Source: Desulfobacterales bacterium
GTDB lineage: Bacteria > Desulfobacterota > Desulfobacteria > Desulfobacterales > UBA11574
Reading direction: 5' to 3'
Assembly (NCBI GenBank): GCA_030601485.1
Contig: JAUVTO010000010.1
Coordinates: 1 to 21,743 of the forward strand
Length of the DNA: 21,743 nt
Shown here: piece by piece, positions 7,657 through 17,838 of the stretch
How the letters are laid out: every line of letters starts with the position of its first letter
How positions within the stretch are numbered: the first letter of the stretch is position 1
Notes under the pieces: generated by a model
The model's input: only the letters and a program-made list of their open reading frames with translations
Told to the model about the DNA's origin: nothing
Databases searched by the model: none
Program-made: the position numbers and the translations under genes

Positions 7657-10158
7657 TTACAGTTTGACAATATCAGCCTGTTTTATTTCTTCAACGGGCA
7701 TAAAAAATATTGTCTCAATAACCTCAAAAGGTCGCACCGTTCTGCCCGGTTCTGTTTTAAGAGTCATCTTCAGTCTATTCGGATCTGGCAACTCTATTTT
7801 TAAAATCATCTCTTTTAAATCAATCTTTTTTGTTTTCCCTTTTGGTCCGGTTCGCGTAACAACCAACTCTTTTTTGTTTTTAAAACATGTTAAGTCTTTC
7901 TCATTAAAAAAACCCTCTTTTTTTGTCACAATATAGGTGGCTGACGATAACGCATTAGATACAAGCTTAGCCGAGGTAAGCTGACAGTTTAACACACTAA
8001 GGCCTTTTGGAAGATGTTTGTTTAATTGACCGATAATACTTTGCGGTTTAACATCCCCTCGCAATGAAAAATAAAATTTTTCGTTCAGGCTTTCCAAACC
8101 CACAGGTAGCGGATCTTCAAATGAAATTTTCGGCTTTGGATGAAACCCTTTTGAAAATTTAATCGGTATTCCTGCGCGACTGATGGCGCGCAAGAAAATT
8201 CTTACCAGTTCAAGGTGCCCAAAATACTTTGCCTGCCCTTTTTTTGAAAATGAAACCTTCAGTTTTTTATAAAAGGTTTCTTTAATATTGTCTGCAACAA
8301 ATTCTTTTGAGGCCATTTTTTCACAGTTATCAAACACCTTGGGCGCAATATTTTTAAAGTCACAAACACCGCAATTGTTACAATCGCCTCTTCGACAGTC
8401 AACGGTAAATTCGCCTTGTTCGGCTTTTTTTAATTCGCCTTTTAAAAAATCTTTTGTAATCCTTGTATCAATATAATCCCATGGCAAAGGTTCCTCCGTA
8501 TCCCTGACCCGTGTTGTATAGAATTCCGTATCCACACCCTCATCGCATAACGCTTCTTGCCATAACTGAAACTTAAACCTGTCGCTCCAGCCGTCAAATT
8601 TACACCCTTTTCTATACGCTTTCTGCAATAATTGGCTAAGGCGCCTGTCACCACGGGCCCAAAGCCCTTCAAGCATGCTGACTTCAGGGTTTTGCCATTT
8701 AAAATGAACCCCGGACATCCTAAGGTTCTTTTGTAACCATCGAATCTTCTGCTTGGAATCGGCCAAAGAAATTTGTGAAGACCATTGAAAAGGAGTGTGG
8801 GGTTTTGGGATAAATGTTGTCACACTTACATTGAGCTTGCCCCTTCGCCCATTCGGCCCTTTGATCTTACGAAGTTTTTTTACAAGATCAATAATGGCCT
8901 GCAAATCATCATGGGTTTCCGTGGGAAGACCGATCATAAAATAGAGTTTTATCACCTGCCAGCCAAGGCTGAAAGCATTTTTGACTGTATTTTCAATCTC
9001 TTCTTGCGTTATGTTTTTATTAATAACATCCCGGAGCCGCTGGCTGCCAGCTTCCGGTGCTATAGTAAAACCTGTTTTCCGGACCTTTTTGACAAGCTGC
9101 ATGAGTTCAGAGGTTAATGTGCCGACACGCAGTGACGGTAATGAAACCGCAATACGACGGGACGTATAACGGTCCATCAGACGTTCCATGAGCGGAAATA
9201 TACATTCATAATCCCCTGTGCTCAGTGATAAAAGAGATATATCCTCATAACCGGTTGAAGCAATACACGCATCAGAAAGAGACAACACGGTCTCTAAGGA
9301 ACGTTCGCGAACCGGGCGATATATCATTCCGGCCTGACAGAATCGGCAACCCCTAGTGCATCCCCGTGATATTTCAATTCGAAGACGATCATGCACGGGT
9401 TTTCCATATGGAATGATGGGCTCATCCGGAAAAGCCGCAAGGTCAAGATTATCTACAACCGCTCTTTTAACCGTCGTGTGGTCTGAAAATTCGGGCATAA
9501 GGGATTGAAACCCCTTATCATCATATTTTGCTTTAAAAAACGAAGGGATATAGACACCTTCCATATGGGACCAGATTCTCAGAAGAGCTTTTTTATCGCT
9601 TTTGCCGCTCGCTTTCCATGTAAGCCAGGCGTTGGACATCTCCATGATAACGTTTTCCCCGTCTCCCACCACAATGGCATCAAAAAAATCCGCCACCGGC
9701 TCCGGATTACACGTACAGGGACCGCCTGCAATAACAAAGGGATGTGAATCGTCCCTTTGTCTTGTAAAAAACGGGATATGTGCCAGCTCAAGCATGGCAA
9801 GCACATTGGTATAGTTAAGCTCATAAAGCAAACTGAACCCGATAATATCAAACCGGTTTATTGGTTTATGAGATTCCAGGGACAGAATCGGAATGCCGGA
9901 AGATCTGAGGTAAACTTCCATGTCGGCCCCGGGAGCAAAAACCCGTTCGGCAGCGATATCACGGTGACGGTTAAGAATATGATAAAGGATCTGAAGACCA
10001 AAATGCGATGTGCCTATTTCATAGAGGTCCGGAAACGCAAGCGCAATACATAGGCTGACAGTGCTATGGTCTTTTTTAATCGTGTTTATTTCCGAACCTA
10101 AGTATCGGCTGGGTTGCTCTACCAGCGGTAAGATATCTTGAATGGTTTTTATGCTCAT
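7657..10158 (-). CDS. Radical SAM protein (TIGR03960 type) fused to a DUF2344 domain
   Basis: This 833-residue two-part protein starts with a segment resembling a cobalamin-binding domain, including the GGPCTCNPEP stretch near 145-154. The radical SAM cluster follows: C267-x3-C271-x2-C274. Residues 588-599 carry a second cysteine group (C588, C593, C596, C599), which may hold another Fe-S cluster. From about 632 to the end lies a DUF2344 (TIGR03936) domain, beginning KLKVSFSKKG with the GFHPKP motif at 671-676. The two halves are separate adjacent genes in some bacteria and fused in others. The reaction is not established; the constant pairing with RNase G/E suggests RNA or ribosome modification, which is inference. 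No clear ribosome site precedes the ATG. The gene is divergent from the DegQ-like protease gene. Confidence 0.92.
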   Translation of the reverse strand: MSIKTIQDILPLVEQPSRYLGSEINTIKKDHSTVSLCIALAFPDLYEIGTSHFGLQILYHILNRHRDIAAERVFAPGADMEVYLRSSGIPILSLESHKPINRFDIIGFSLLYELNYTNVLAMLELAHIPFFTRQRDDSHPFVIAGGPCTCNPEPVADFFDAIVVGDGENVIMEMSNAWLTWKASGKSDKKALLRIWSHMEGVYIPSFFKAKYDDKGFQSLMPEFSDHTTVKRAVVDNLDLAAFPDEPIIPYGKPVHDRLRIEISRGCTRGCRFCQAGMIYRPVRERSLETVLSLSDACIASTGYEDISLLSLSTGDYECIFPLMERLMDRYTSRRIAVSLPSLRVGTLTSELMQLVKKVRKTGFTIAPEAGSQRLRDVINKNITQEEIENTVKNAFSLGWQVIKLYFMIGLPTETHDDLQAIIDLVKKLRKIKGPNGRRGKLNVSVTTFIPKPHTPFQWSSQISLADSKQKIRWLQKNLRMSGVHFKWQNPEVSMLEGLWARGDRRLSQLLQKAYRKGCKFDGWSDRFKFQLWQEALCDEGVDTEFYTTRVRDTEEPLPWDYIDTRITKDFLKGELKKAEQGEFTVDCRRGDCNNCGVCDFKNIAPKVFDNCEKMASKEFVADNIKETFYKKLKVSFSKKGQAKYFGHLELVRIFLRAISRAGIPIKFSKGFHPKPKISFEDPLPVGLESLNEKFYFSLRGDVKPQSIIGQLNKHLPKGLSVLNCQLTSAKLVSNALSSATYIVTKKEGFFNEKDLTCFKNKKELVVTRTGPKGKTKKIDLKEMILKIELPDPNRLKMTLKTEPGRTVRPFEVIETIFFMPVEEIKQADIVKL

Positions 10159-10268
10159 GATATATAGTTTTTATAGTGCGTATTTGTAATAGATCGGTTC
10201 GTTAAAACAAATCGGTTTCAAACGAGCCTCGGTCATGATTAAATTTTTATATTATAACGGTGTATAAA
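10159..10268. promoter_or_regulatory. Divergent promoter region between the radical SAM and DegQ-like genes
   Basis: About 110 bases separate the two divergent start codons, so promoters for both must lie here or overlap the genes. An AT-rich stretch at about 10240-10256 could hold a -10 element for the protease gene. No convincing pair of -35 and -10 boxes was found. Confidence 0.4.
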
Positions 10269-11684
10269 ATGCCAAAGATAAAAACACAAAACAATATTAA
10301 ACTGTTAGTTTCAGTGGTTGCCTTTCTTTTTTTTTCTATTATGCTTCTTGTTGCTCCTCCTTATATCGTTGGCACTGAAAACCTGCGGGAGAGCGCTGTT
10401 GTAATGGCTGTTAAAAAGGTCAGTCCTGTTGTTGTTAATATAAGTTCAGAGTTTGAGGTTCGCAAGCGGGTCAATCCTTTTTCCGGTTTCGGTATGGATT
10501 CTTCTTTCGAAAATTTTTTTAATGACTTTTTTGACCCCGGATTTGAACGCCAATACAAACGAACCAGCTTGGGATCCGGGGTCATTATCGACGGAAAACG
10601 CGGTTTTATCCTAACCAATCAACACGTCATTTTAAAAAGCAAAACCATTACCGTCTCTCTTAAAGACGGACGAGAATTCAAGGCACAGATTGTGGGGGCA
10701 GATCCTGACTCTGATCTGGCGGTACTGCGTATTTCTTCCCCAAAAGCTCTGCCCGTCATTACAATGGGCGATTCCAGCAAGCTGATGATCGGCGAAACCG
10801 TAATCGCCATCGGCAACCCTTTCGGTTTTTCGAACACCGTAACCACTGGTGTTATCAGCGCTACCAACAGGAGCGTTAGGACCGATGACATGGTCTACCA
10901 TGATTTTATACAGACCGATGCTTCAATCAACCCGGGTAATAGCGGGGGACCGCTGCTTAACATAAACGGAGAACTTATCGGTATAAATACCGCCATATAT
11001 GCCAAAGCTCAAGGTATAGGCTTTGCAATACCCATTAATACCGCCAAAAGAATTGTCTCCGATCTTATAAGATACGGAGAAGTTATACCTGCATGGATCG
11101 GTATCACCATACAGGATATTGATACAGATCTTGCACGTTATCTAAAAACGTCCGCCATTAATGGTGTCCTGGTAAAAAAAGCGGAAACGGTCGGTCCTGC
11201 ACGTAAAGCCGGTATCCGTGAAGGCGACATTGTTCTTTCAATTAATACCCGTGACATTGCTTCCGAGAAAGATTTCCATAGAGCAATGATCGCTTTGTCG
11301 GCCGGAGAAAAAATTGATATGACGATCTGGCGTGATGGCAAAATCAAAACTTTTTCAGTAAAAATATCGGTATTCCCCAAAGAACTGGCTCCGGATCTTG
11401 CTTATGATCTTCTGGGTATTTCTGTTAAAAATCTTTCGGCAAAAAACCGTTACATCTATAAAGCGTTGGCCAAACAAGGCGTGCTAATTTCGGATGTTAA
11501 TCGACAATCTTTCCTGGCCCGTATCGGAGCAAGATCCGGAGACGTTATACGACAAATAGACGACATAGCCATTAAAAACATTAAAGACTTTGAGCAGGCT
11601 ATCATAAAGTACCGCCAAAAAAATTCACTTGTAATCGTTTTACAGCGAGGAGATCAACTCTATAATATTACTGTAAAATTATAA
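10269..11684 (+). CDS. degQ: DegP/DegQ-family serine protease with two PDZ domains
   Basis: This envelope protease/chaperone has 471 residues from the ATG. A hydrophobic N-terminal segment (about 10-30) acts as signal peptide or anchor; no clear cleavage site was identified. The trypsin-like domain has the full triad: H119 in LTNQHVI, D149 in DSDLAVL and S225 in GNSGGP. Two PDZ domains follow at about 275-367 and 382-467, the arrangement of DegP/DegQ. The linker after the anchor is rich in Phe and Gly, like the LA loop region of DegP. A GTG nine bases upstream could also start translation; the ATG is preferred because GGTG lies six bases before it. The product would degrade or refold damaged proteins in the periplasm. 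asnS follows after 54 bases on the same strand. Confidence 0.9.
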   Translation: MPKIKTQNNIKLLVSVVAFLFFSIMLLVAPPYIVGTENLRESAVVMAVKKVSPVVVNISSEFEVRKRVNPFSGFGMDSSFENFFNDFFDPGFERQYKRTSLGSGVIIDGKRGFILTNQHVILKSKTITVSLKDGREFKAQIVGADPDSDLAVLRISSPKALPVITMGDSSKLMIGETVIAIGNPFGFSNTVTTGVISATNRSVRTDDMVYHDFIQTDASINPGNSGGPLLNINGELIGINTAIYAKAQGIGFAIPINTAKRIVSDLIRYGEVIPAWIGITIQDIDTDLARYLKTSAINGVLVKKAETVGPARKAGIREGDIVLSINTRDIASEKDFHRAMIALSAGEKIDMTIWRDGKIKTFSVKISVFPKELAPDLAYDLLGISVKNLSAKNRYIYKALAKQGVLISDVNRQSFLARIGARSGDVIRQIDDIAIKNIKDFEQAIIKYRQKNSLVIVLQRGDQLYNITVKL

Positions 11685-11738
11685 ATTTTCTTGTTGTTTT
11701 TCAGAGATTAAATCCCAAGCATGAAAAAGAGATTATAA

Positions 11739-13121
11739 ATGAAACGTACCAGAATAGTTCAGTTGTTACAATCGGAAATCCCCGCAAATAAAGTTCTTAT
11801 AAAGGGATGGGTTCGAACCCGTCGAGACTCAAAAGGTTTTTCTTTTATCGAAGTCAACGACGGATCCTGTCTCAAGAATATTCAGGTCCTTGCCGACAGC
11901 TCCTTAAGTAATTACCCGGACATCTCCAGGATTTCAACAGGATCAGCGGTAATCATCAACGGTAACCTGGTTGAATCCATGGGAACCGGACAGAAATGGG
12001 AAATTCTGGCGGATCGGGTTGAGATTGTCAGTCTTGCTCCTGACTCATATCCTCTTCAGAAAAAACGCCATACGGACGAGTTTTTAAGAACCATTGCCCA
12101 TTTAAGACCCAGGACCAACAAATACGGCGCCGCATTTAGGATAAGATCCGAGCTTTCATACGCCATCCATAAATTTTTCCGGGACAGGGGTTTTAAATAT
12201 ATTCATTCTCCGATCATAACCGGTTCCGATTGTGAAGGCGCAGGTGAATTGTTCCGTGTAACAACTCTGGCTCCGGAAAATTTGTCAAAAAAAGACGGCA
12301 TGGTTGACTATGCACAGGATTTTTTTGGATCCGAGGCAAATTTGACGGTCTCCGGACAGTTGTCCGCCGAAATGTTTGCCCTGGCTTTGGGAGATGTCTA
12401 TACCTTCGGCCCGACGTTCAGGGCTGAAAACTCTCATACCAGCCGGCATGTTGCCGAGTTCTGGATGGTGGAACCGGAGATGGCATTCTGCAACCTTGAA
12501 GGAAACATGAACTTGGCCGAAGAGATGATAAAATATTTAACAAACTTTATAATCGAAGAAAGCAAGGATGATCTTGAACTTTTTGCAAAATTTGTAGATA
12601 AAAATTTAATAAAAACTTTGGATAACGTAGCTTCATCTGATTTTAAACGCCTTTCGTATGCTTCAGCCGTAGAAATATTAAAAAAATCCGGGAAAAAATT
12701 TGAATATGACATTGATTTTGGAAAAGACCTACAAACCGAACATGAACGTTATCTGACAGAACATCACTTTAAAAAGCCTCTGATTATCTTTGATTACCCT
12801 AAAACCATAAAACCGTTTTACATGCGCGTAAACGACGACGACAAGACCGTTTCCGCTATGGATGTTCTGGTACCAAAAATCGGAGAAATTATCGGCGGAA
12901 GCCAGCGCGAAGAACGATTAGACATACTGGAAAAACGAATGGACGAGATAGGGATGTCAAAAGAGACTTACTGGTGGTACCTGGACTCCCGACGGTTCGG
13001 AAGCGTAGAGCATAGTGGTTTTGGTCTGGGATTCGAACGACTACTTATGTTTATAACCGGAATATCCAATATCAGGGATGTTATCCCCTTTCCAAGAACG
13101 CCGAACAGTATTGAATTTTGA
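11739..13121 (+). CDS. asnS: Asparaginyl-tRNA synthetase
   Basis: This 460-residue class IIb synthetase charges tRNA-Asn with asparagine. The N-terminal OB fold for anticodon binding spans about 19-95 (IKGWVRTRRDSKGF). Class II motif 2 is FRAENSHTSRHVAEFW (227-242), and motif 3 is GFGLGFERLLMF with NIRDVIPFPRTP near the end (427-455). The ASRHVAEF-type motif and the SGFGLGFERL ending favour AsnS over AspS, which has a longer GAD insert. Length is normal for bacterial AsnS. A direct AsnRS means Asn-tRNA need not be made only by the GatCAB amidation route. It lies downstream of the DegQ-like gene and ends 34 bases before the convergent ThyA-like gene. Confidence 0.95.
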   Translation: MKRTRIVQLLQSEIPANKVLIKGWVRTRRDSKGFSFIEVNDGSCLKNIQVLADSSLSNYPDISRISTGSAVIINGNLVESMGTGQKWEILADRVEIVSLAPDSYPLQKKRHTDEFLRTIAHLRPRTNKYGAAFRIRSELSYAIHKFFRDRGFKYIHSPIITGSDCEGAGELFRVTTLAPENLSKKDGMVDYAQDFFGSEANLTVSGQLSAEMFALALGDVYTFGPTFRAENSHTSRHVAEFWMVEPEMAFCNLEGNMNLAEEMIKYLTNFIIEESKDDLELFAKFVDKNLIKTLDNVASSDFKRLSYASAVEILKKSGKKFEYDIDFGKDLQTEHERYLTEHHFKKPLIIFDYPKTIKPFYMRVNDDDKTVSAMDVLVPKIGEIIGGSQREERLDILEKRMDEIGMSKETYWWYLDSRRFGSVEHSGFGLGFERLLMFITGISNIRDVIPFPRTPNSIEF

Positions 13122-13155
13122 TCGTGCGGGCTTTAGCACTTTTCCGGGTCTGTTT

Positions 13156-13947
13156 TTAGGTTTTCATACACCTTAATTTTGCAAGATCTTCGGCATAGCC
13201 GTATAGGTGTAGGCCCTTGCTTTCAACAATCATTTCACCGTCTTTCACACCTATTTCCCCGGCCATATAGTTTTTAAGATTCTGAATGCCGGCCAGATTG
13301 GCCGGAAACCCTCCCCATAAATCCCATGATCGAAAATATATAATAAAATGAAGGGCTTCGTCCTGTATTCGTGTATCAATAGATCGCAAGCACGGCGGGT
13401 CTAAAAGCGTAAGATCAGACGGATGAGCAACCTGTAATACCATTTGATTATTCCTGCTCCCGTACTTTTTATATGTCTGAATTACCCATTCTATCTGATT
13501 TAGATATAGTTTCCCGTTTTCTTCAAAAACCGCTTGGCCATCGACCTCTCTTTTATCAATTATTTCAGTATTGCCTTGCTCCCACCACGCAAGTTTATAA
13601 CCCGTAAGGGGTGTTCTCGTAAGACGTTCGCCGTATGTGTACGATTCACCGGGCTCCTTGCGACCCGTCATTAAATATTCAATGTACGATCTTTCATACC
13701 CTTCACCACCATAGATATATTCGTGCTCTACCGGGTTGGGAATCCCGCAGGAGGGAGGAATGTCCGGCAGAAGCGGCTCTGAATACGGATGGATGATATG
13801 ACCAATAAAATAATCATATTCCAGTCTTGTCTGCCCGGCATAACTGCCTCGATCTATTTTAAACCGTCGTCCATGATCGAGAATATCATGAACAGCCTGA
13901 AACCAAAGGTCCGGCAAGTCTCTTGCTTGAATCTTATGAATATACAT
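13156..13947 (-). CDS. thyA: Thymidylate synthase ThyA, archaeal-type
   Basis: This 263-residue protein resembles the compact archaeal/actinobacterial branch of the thymidylate synthase family. The nucleophile is C186 in DPPCLRS. The dUMP-binding block FRSWDLWGGFPANLAG (205-220) matches RSxDxxxGxPxN of ThyA; N217 aligns with the residue that selects dUMP over dCMP in Escherichia coli ThyA (N177). H247 and Y249 in LHLYGY match the conserved His-Tyr pair that contacts deoxyribose. These points favour dTMP synthesis from dUMP and methylenetetrahydrofolate over a dCMP hydroxymethylase. GAGAG precedes the ATG. It follows gyrB after about 100 bases on the same strand and is convergent with asnS. 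No dihydrofolate reductase gene is nearby, so how dihydrofolate is recycled is not shown. Confidence 0.82.
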   Translation of the reverse strand: MYIHKIQARDLPDLWFQAVHDILDHGRRFKIDRGSYAGQTRLEYDYFIGHIIHPYSEPLLPDIPPSCGIPNPVEHEYIYGGEGYERSYIEYLMTGRKEPGESYTYGERLTRTPLTGYKLAWWEQGNTEIIDKREVDGQAVFEENGKLYLNQIEWVIQTYKKYGSRNNQMVLQVAHPSDLTLLDPPCLRSIDTRIQDEALHFIIYFRSWDLWGGFPANLAGIQNLKNYMAGEIGVKDGEMIVESKGLHLYGYAEDLAKLRCMKT

Positions 13948-14048
13948 GGTTACTCTCTATTATGTAATCGTGACGATCTTTTGAATGGAAATTTGGAGAA
14001 TAAATATTGAATATTTAAATCGTGGATCGAAAATTTTTAATTAAGATT

Positions 14049-16487
14049 CTATATATCCAGCATGCTTACTTCAAGGGCATTATTATTTATAAATTCTCTT
14101 CTGGGTTCAACCTGTTCGCCCATGAGAATTGTAAAAATTTCATCCGACTCAACCATATCCTCTATTTTAACCTGTAAAAGGGTTCTTTTATCGGGATTCA
14201 TTGTGGTTTCCCATAATTGATCGGGATTCATTTCTCCAAGACCTTTATATCGTTGAATACCGAGCCCCTTTTTTCCTTCTGTTATCATAAAAGATAGAAG
14301 GCTTTCTTTGTCTTGTATACAAACCGAATCTGTTGTGTTGTCTTTATTAAAAATAAGAAATGGCGGGTTATCATATTTGAAAATATTGTTGCCCAGGATA
14401 ATGCTTTTTTGAAAATCATTTGAGTAAATAAGACCCCGACCTATCTTTACAGGTGTAATATTTTTTCCGGCCGAATCCATCGAAAATTGTCCTTGGTTTC
14501 CGTTAAAGGGCGGCGTAACGGTCAATTCATAAATGTTTCGTTCATAATTCCATGTTAACTCGCTGACATCATAATCTTTTTCAGTTAACATTGTTTTTAA
14601 TTTCAACATTTTTCGCTGGTTTTGAAGAAAATCTTTATTTTCAACCTCTTGTTTTATGAGCAATTCTATAAGATCATTCTGAAACCCTCGTTTTTCCATT
14701 CTCGACGCAATTAAATAATATTCAGAAAGCTCCGATATAAAAAGATATAATTTGTGTTCCGAAAGCATGGTTTCATTTTTTCCGATCTTAATATCTTTTT
14801 TATTACAAACCCTTTTTAGGACATAATCATTCAATTCTTTTTCATTTTTTAGATAAATCGCTTTTTTTCCTTTACCTACTTTAAATAAAGGGGGTTGAGC
14901 GATGTACAGATAGCCTTTATCAAACATTTCTTTCATGTGTCGGAAAAAAAATGTTAACAGAAGCGTTCTTATATGAGATCCGTCAACATCAGCATCTGTC
15001 ATTATAATGGTTTTGTAATACCTGATTTTTTCAATATCGTATTCTTCCTTCCCCACACCGGTGCCCAGTACAGTTATAATATTTTTTATTTCCTCACTAC
15101 GAAGGACTTTATCAAAACGCGATTTCTCAACATTTATTATTTTACCCTTTAAAGGTAAAATCGCCTGAAATTTTCTATCTCTACCCTGTTTGGCACTGCC
15201 TCCTGCAGAATCTCCTTCCACAAGAAAAAGTTCTCTTTCAGAAGGTTCTGAAATCTGGCATTCAGCAAGCTTACCCGGAAGTGTTGAATCTATCAAAGCG
15301 CCCTGTTTTCTGGCTAAATCCCGAGCACGTTTTGCTGCATCTCTTGCCCGAGAAGCATCAACCGCCTTAGCAATGATTTTTCTTGCCACTGCTGGATTTT
15401 CTTCCAGAAACATATTTAATTTCTCGTTTATAAGCGACTCAACAAGACCTTTGACCTCGCTATTTCCGAGTTTTGTTTTTGTTTGACCTTCGAACTGCGG
15501 AGATTTTATTCTAATACTTATAACTGCGGTCAGTCCTTCTCTTATATCCTCCCCGCTAATCTTTGCCTGGAGATTTTTCGGAAGATTTCCATTTACTGCG
15601 TATTGATTTATTGTACGCGTTAATGCCGCTTTAAAACCTATAAGATGAAAACCTCCTTCTATTGTGTTGATATTATTAGCAAATGAAAATATTTTTTCGT
15701 TAAATGTATCATTATACTGAATGGAGACTTCTACTTGAACCTCGTTTTTTATGCCCTCTATAAAAATGGGTTTATGAAGCACTAAATTCCTTCTGTTAAG
15801 ATATTCAACAAAAGAAACGATCCCCCCTTTATAAAAGAATTCATCCTTTTTATCCGAACGTTCATCTTCTATTATTAATCTTACCCCTTTATTTAAAAAA
15901 GCCAGTTCCCTTAACCTGCGAATCAGTATTTCATAACTAAAATTATCTACCTCTAAAATCTGTGTATCAGGAATAAAATGTATTTTCGTGCCCCGTTTCT
16001 TTGTTTTACCTATAATACTTAATTCTCTCGTTTTTATACCTTTTTCATAGCTCTGATAGTAAATATTTCCGTCAGTATAAACTTCTACTTCCAATGTTTT
16101 CGAAAGTGCGTTTACCACCGAAACGCCCACGCCGTGTAACCCTCCGGAAACTTTATAGGAATGATCATCGAATTTACCCCCTGCATGAAGCTTTGTCATT
16201 ACAACTTCAATAGCAGGCATATTTTCTGTTTTTTGAATTCCGACAGGTATTCCTCTTCCATTATCTTCAACACTTACACTATTGTCGGTATGAATGGTAA
16301 CCACAATCTTATCACAATATCCTGCCATTGCTTCATCAATACTGTTATCTACAACTTCATATACAAGATGATGAAGCCCTTGGATATTGATATTCCCGAT
16401 ATACATCGCAGGCCTTTTTCTCACAGCTTCAAGGCCCTCGAGAACTTTTATATTATCTGCGTTATATGTTTGCTCTTCTGTATTCAT
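14049..16487 (-). CDS. gyrB: DNA gyrase subunit B
   Basis: GyrB, 812 residues from the chosen start, is the ATPase subunit of DNA gyrase, which introduces negative supercoils with GyrA. The GHKL ATPase motifs are E44 and N48 in YEVVDNSIDEA, DNGRGIP (75-81) and GGLHGVG (115-121); QTKTKLGN (335-342) is the conserved lysine loop. The TOPRIM domain has E424 in EGDSAGG and the acidic triad D498, D500 and D502 in MTDADVDGS. The QRYKGLGEMNP block closes the protein. Length matches the long Escherichia coli type with an insert after TOPRIM. The start is placed at 16487 because it overlaps the dnaN stop as ATGA; an upstream start would add 20 residues lacking homology. Coding is AT-rich. recF, often found between dnaN and gyrB, is absent. 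Confidence 0.96.
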   Translation of the reverse strand: MNTEEQTYNADNIKVLEGLEAVRKRPAMYIGNINIQGLHHLVYEVVDNSIDEAMAGYCDKIVVTIHTDNSVSVEDNGRGIPVGIQKTENMPAIEVVMTKLHAGGKFDDHSYKVSGGLHGVGVSVVNALSKTLEVEVYTDGNIYYQSYEKGIKTRELSIIGKTKKRGTKIHFIPDTQILEVDNFSYEILIRRLRELAFLNKGVRLIIEDERSDKKDEFFYKGGIVSFVEYLNRRNLVLHKPIFIEGIKNEVQVEVSIQYNDTFNEKIFSFANNINTIEGGFHLIGFKAALTRTINQYAVNGNLPKNLQAKISGEDIREGLTAVISIRIKSPQFEGQTKTKLGNSEVKGLVESLINEKLNMFLEENPAVARKIIAKAVDASRARDAAKRARDLARKQGALIDSTLPGKLAECQISEPSERELFLVEGDSAGGSAKQGRDRKFQAILPLKGKIINVEKSRFDKVLRSEEIKNIITVLGTGVGKEEYDIEKIRYYKTIIMTDADVDGSHIRTLLLTFFFRHMKEMFDKGYLYIAQPPLFKVGKGKKAIYLKNEKELNDYVLKRVCNKKDIKIGKNETMLSEHKLYLFISELSEYYLIASRMEKRGFQNDLIELLIKQEVENKDFLQNQRKMLKLKTMLTEKDYDVSELTWNYERNIYELTVTPPFNGNQGQFSMDSAGKNITPVKIGRGLIYSNDFQKSIILGNNIFKYDNPPFLIFNKDNTTDSVCIQDKESLLSFMITEGKKGLGIQRYKGLGEMNPDQLWETTMNPDKRTLLQVKIEDMVESDEIFTILMGEQVEPRREFINNNALEVSMLDI

Positions 16488-17602
16488 ATTCTCATCGGCA
16501 TATTTACACTGATATAGGTATCGTCGTTTTCCCCTTCTATTAAACACGGTTTTTCTTCATCAATTATATTAATAATCACTTTTTCAGAATCTATAACACT
16601 AAGTATATCAATAAAGTATCTTGGATTAAACGCAACTTCAATAGAATCGCCCTTAAAATCTATATTCATATCTTCTTTTGATTCACCAATATCGGGATTT
16701 GTGGTTGTTATAAAAAGTTTGTCATCACTAAAATGAAAAATAACCCCTTTATAATTATCAGAGGATAAAATACTCATTCTTTTCAGCATCATTAAAAACA
16801 TATTTCTATCTATATGGATTGCATGAGAAGCGCCTTTTTTTATTATATCGGCGTATTCCGGAAAATCGCCTTCAAGAAGCCGTATGATTATTGTTTCTGT
16901 ATCTTTTTTTATTACAAAATTATTATTTTTTATGCCCAGTTGGACCATCCCCACAGGCTCAAGAAACTTATTAACTTCATTCATTCCCTTTTTTGGAATA
17001 ATTATACCTTGCTCTTGAGGAAGTTTAACATCCTTTTTATAAACATGATCGATCTTTGAAAGCCGGTTACCATCGGTTGATACCATCCTGACTATATTTT
17101 CATCATCCGTATGAATAATTTCAAAATATATTCCTGTAATATGAGCCCTTTTTTCGTCAGAACTACCGGTAATAATGACCATTTTATCTATCATATCTTT
17201 AAATACGCCCGAATCGATACTAAAAAATTCAACATCGTCTATATGTGGCGTTTCAGGAAAATCTTCAGAATTCATACCAACAATATTATACTCAACCGTT
17301 TTATTTCCTATTTTAATCCAGTGATTTTCAATTTCATTGACCTGTATTTCATCACTCGGAAATTCTCTTACGATCTCATAGAACTTTCTTGAATTAATGA
17401 CTATGGTTCCATGTGATTCGACTTTTGCAGGATATTGTCCTTCAAAACCGGTTTCAAGATCCGTAACTACCATAGTTATGCCGTAATCCGTTGTACTGAT
17501 TAAAATATTTGATGTTATTGCCAGGTTGCTTTTTCTCCCGGTTAATCCTTGAACTTTTGATAATATATCAACGATGTCTTGTTTTTTAATTTTAAAGTTC
17601 AT
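16484..17602 (-). CDS. dnaN: DNA polymerase III beta subunit (sliding clamp)
   Basis: The beta clamp, 372 residues, is close to the usual 366-375. It encircles DNA and tethers polymerase III and other partners. The three-domain repeat is evident, with an NxxILxxT-type first-domain segment (NILIST near 46-51), the EGDFPEY motif in domain 2, and the C-terminal MPMRI that matches the conserved MPMR(L/I) end. AAGGAAA lies 7 bases before the ATG. It is the first gene of a dnaN-gyrB operon and faces an AT-rich region of 693 bases with no gene; the gene on the other side is not dnaA. The gene itself is strikingly AT-rich compared with the redox genes earlier in the window. Confidence 0.96.
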   Translation of the reverse strand: MNFKIKKQDIVDILSKVQGLTGRKSNLAITSNILISTTDYGITMVVTDLETGFEGQYPAKVESHGTIVINSRKFYEIVREFPSDEIQVNEIENHWIKIGNKTVEYNIVGMNSEDFPETPHIDDVEFFSIDSGVFKDMIDKMVIITGSSDEKRAHITGIYFEIIHTDDENIVRMVSTDGNRLSKIDHVYKKDVKLPQEQGIIIPKKGMNEVNKFLEPVGMVQLGIKNNNFVIKKDTETIIIRLLEGDFPEYADIIKKGASHAIHIDRNMFLMMLKRMSILSSDNYKGVIFHFSDDKLFITTTNPDIGESKEDMNIDFKGDSIEVAFNPRYFIDILSVIDSEKVIINIIDEEKPCLIEGENDDTYISVNMPMRI

Positions 17603-17838
17603 TATAATTTCCTTTTAATATTTTATAATATGATATTAGTAATATTAAAGGCTGTTAATAAGTATAATAACTTTTGAACCTATCTATTTTATAGAAAAAA
17701 ATTAACAATAAATATGAAAAAAAGATTATAATAAATGAATAAAAATGACGAATTATAAAGAGAATGAAAATAATTATTAATAACTAATAAGTTATTAACA
17801 AAATATCAATTTAAAAAGACATATTCTTTGATGTATTC

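Noticed and set aside
16488..16547. Longer GyrB N-terminus (20 extra residues) reading into dnaN
   Set aside because: The extension is basic and unlike GyrB; the ATGA overlap at 16484-16487 is a typical coupled start.
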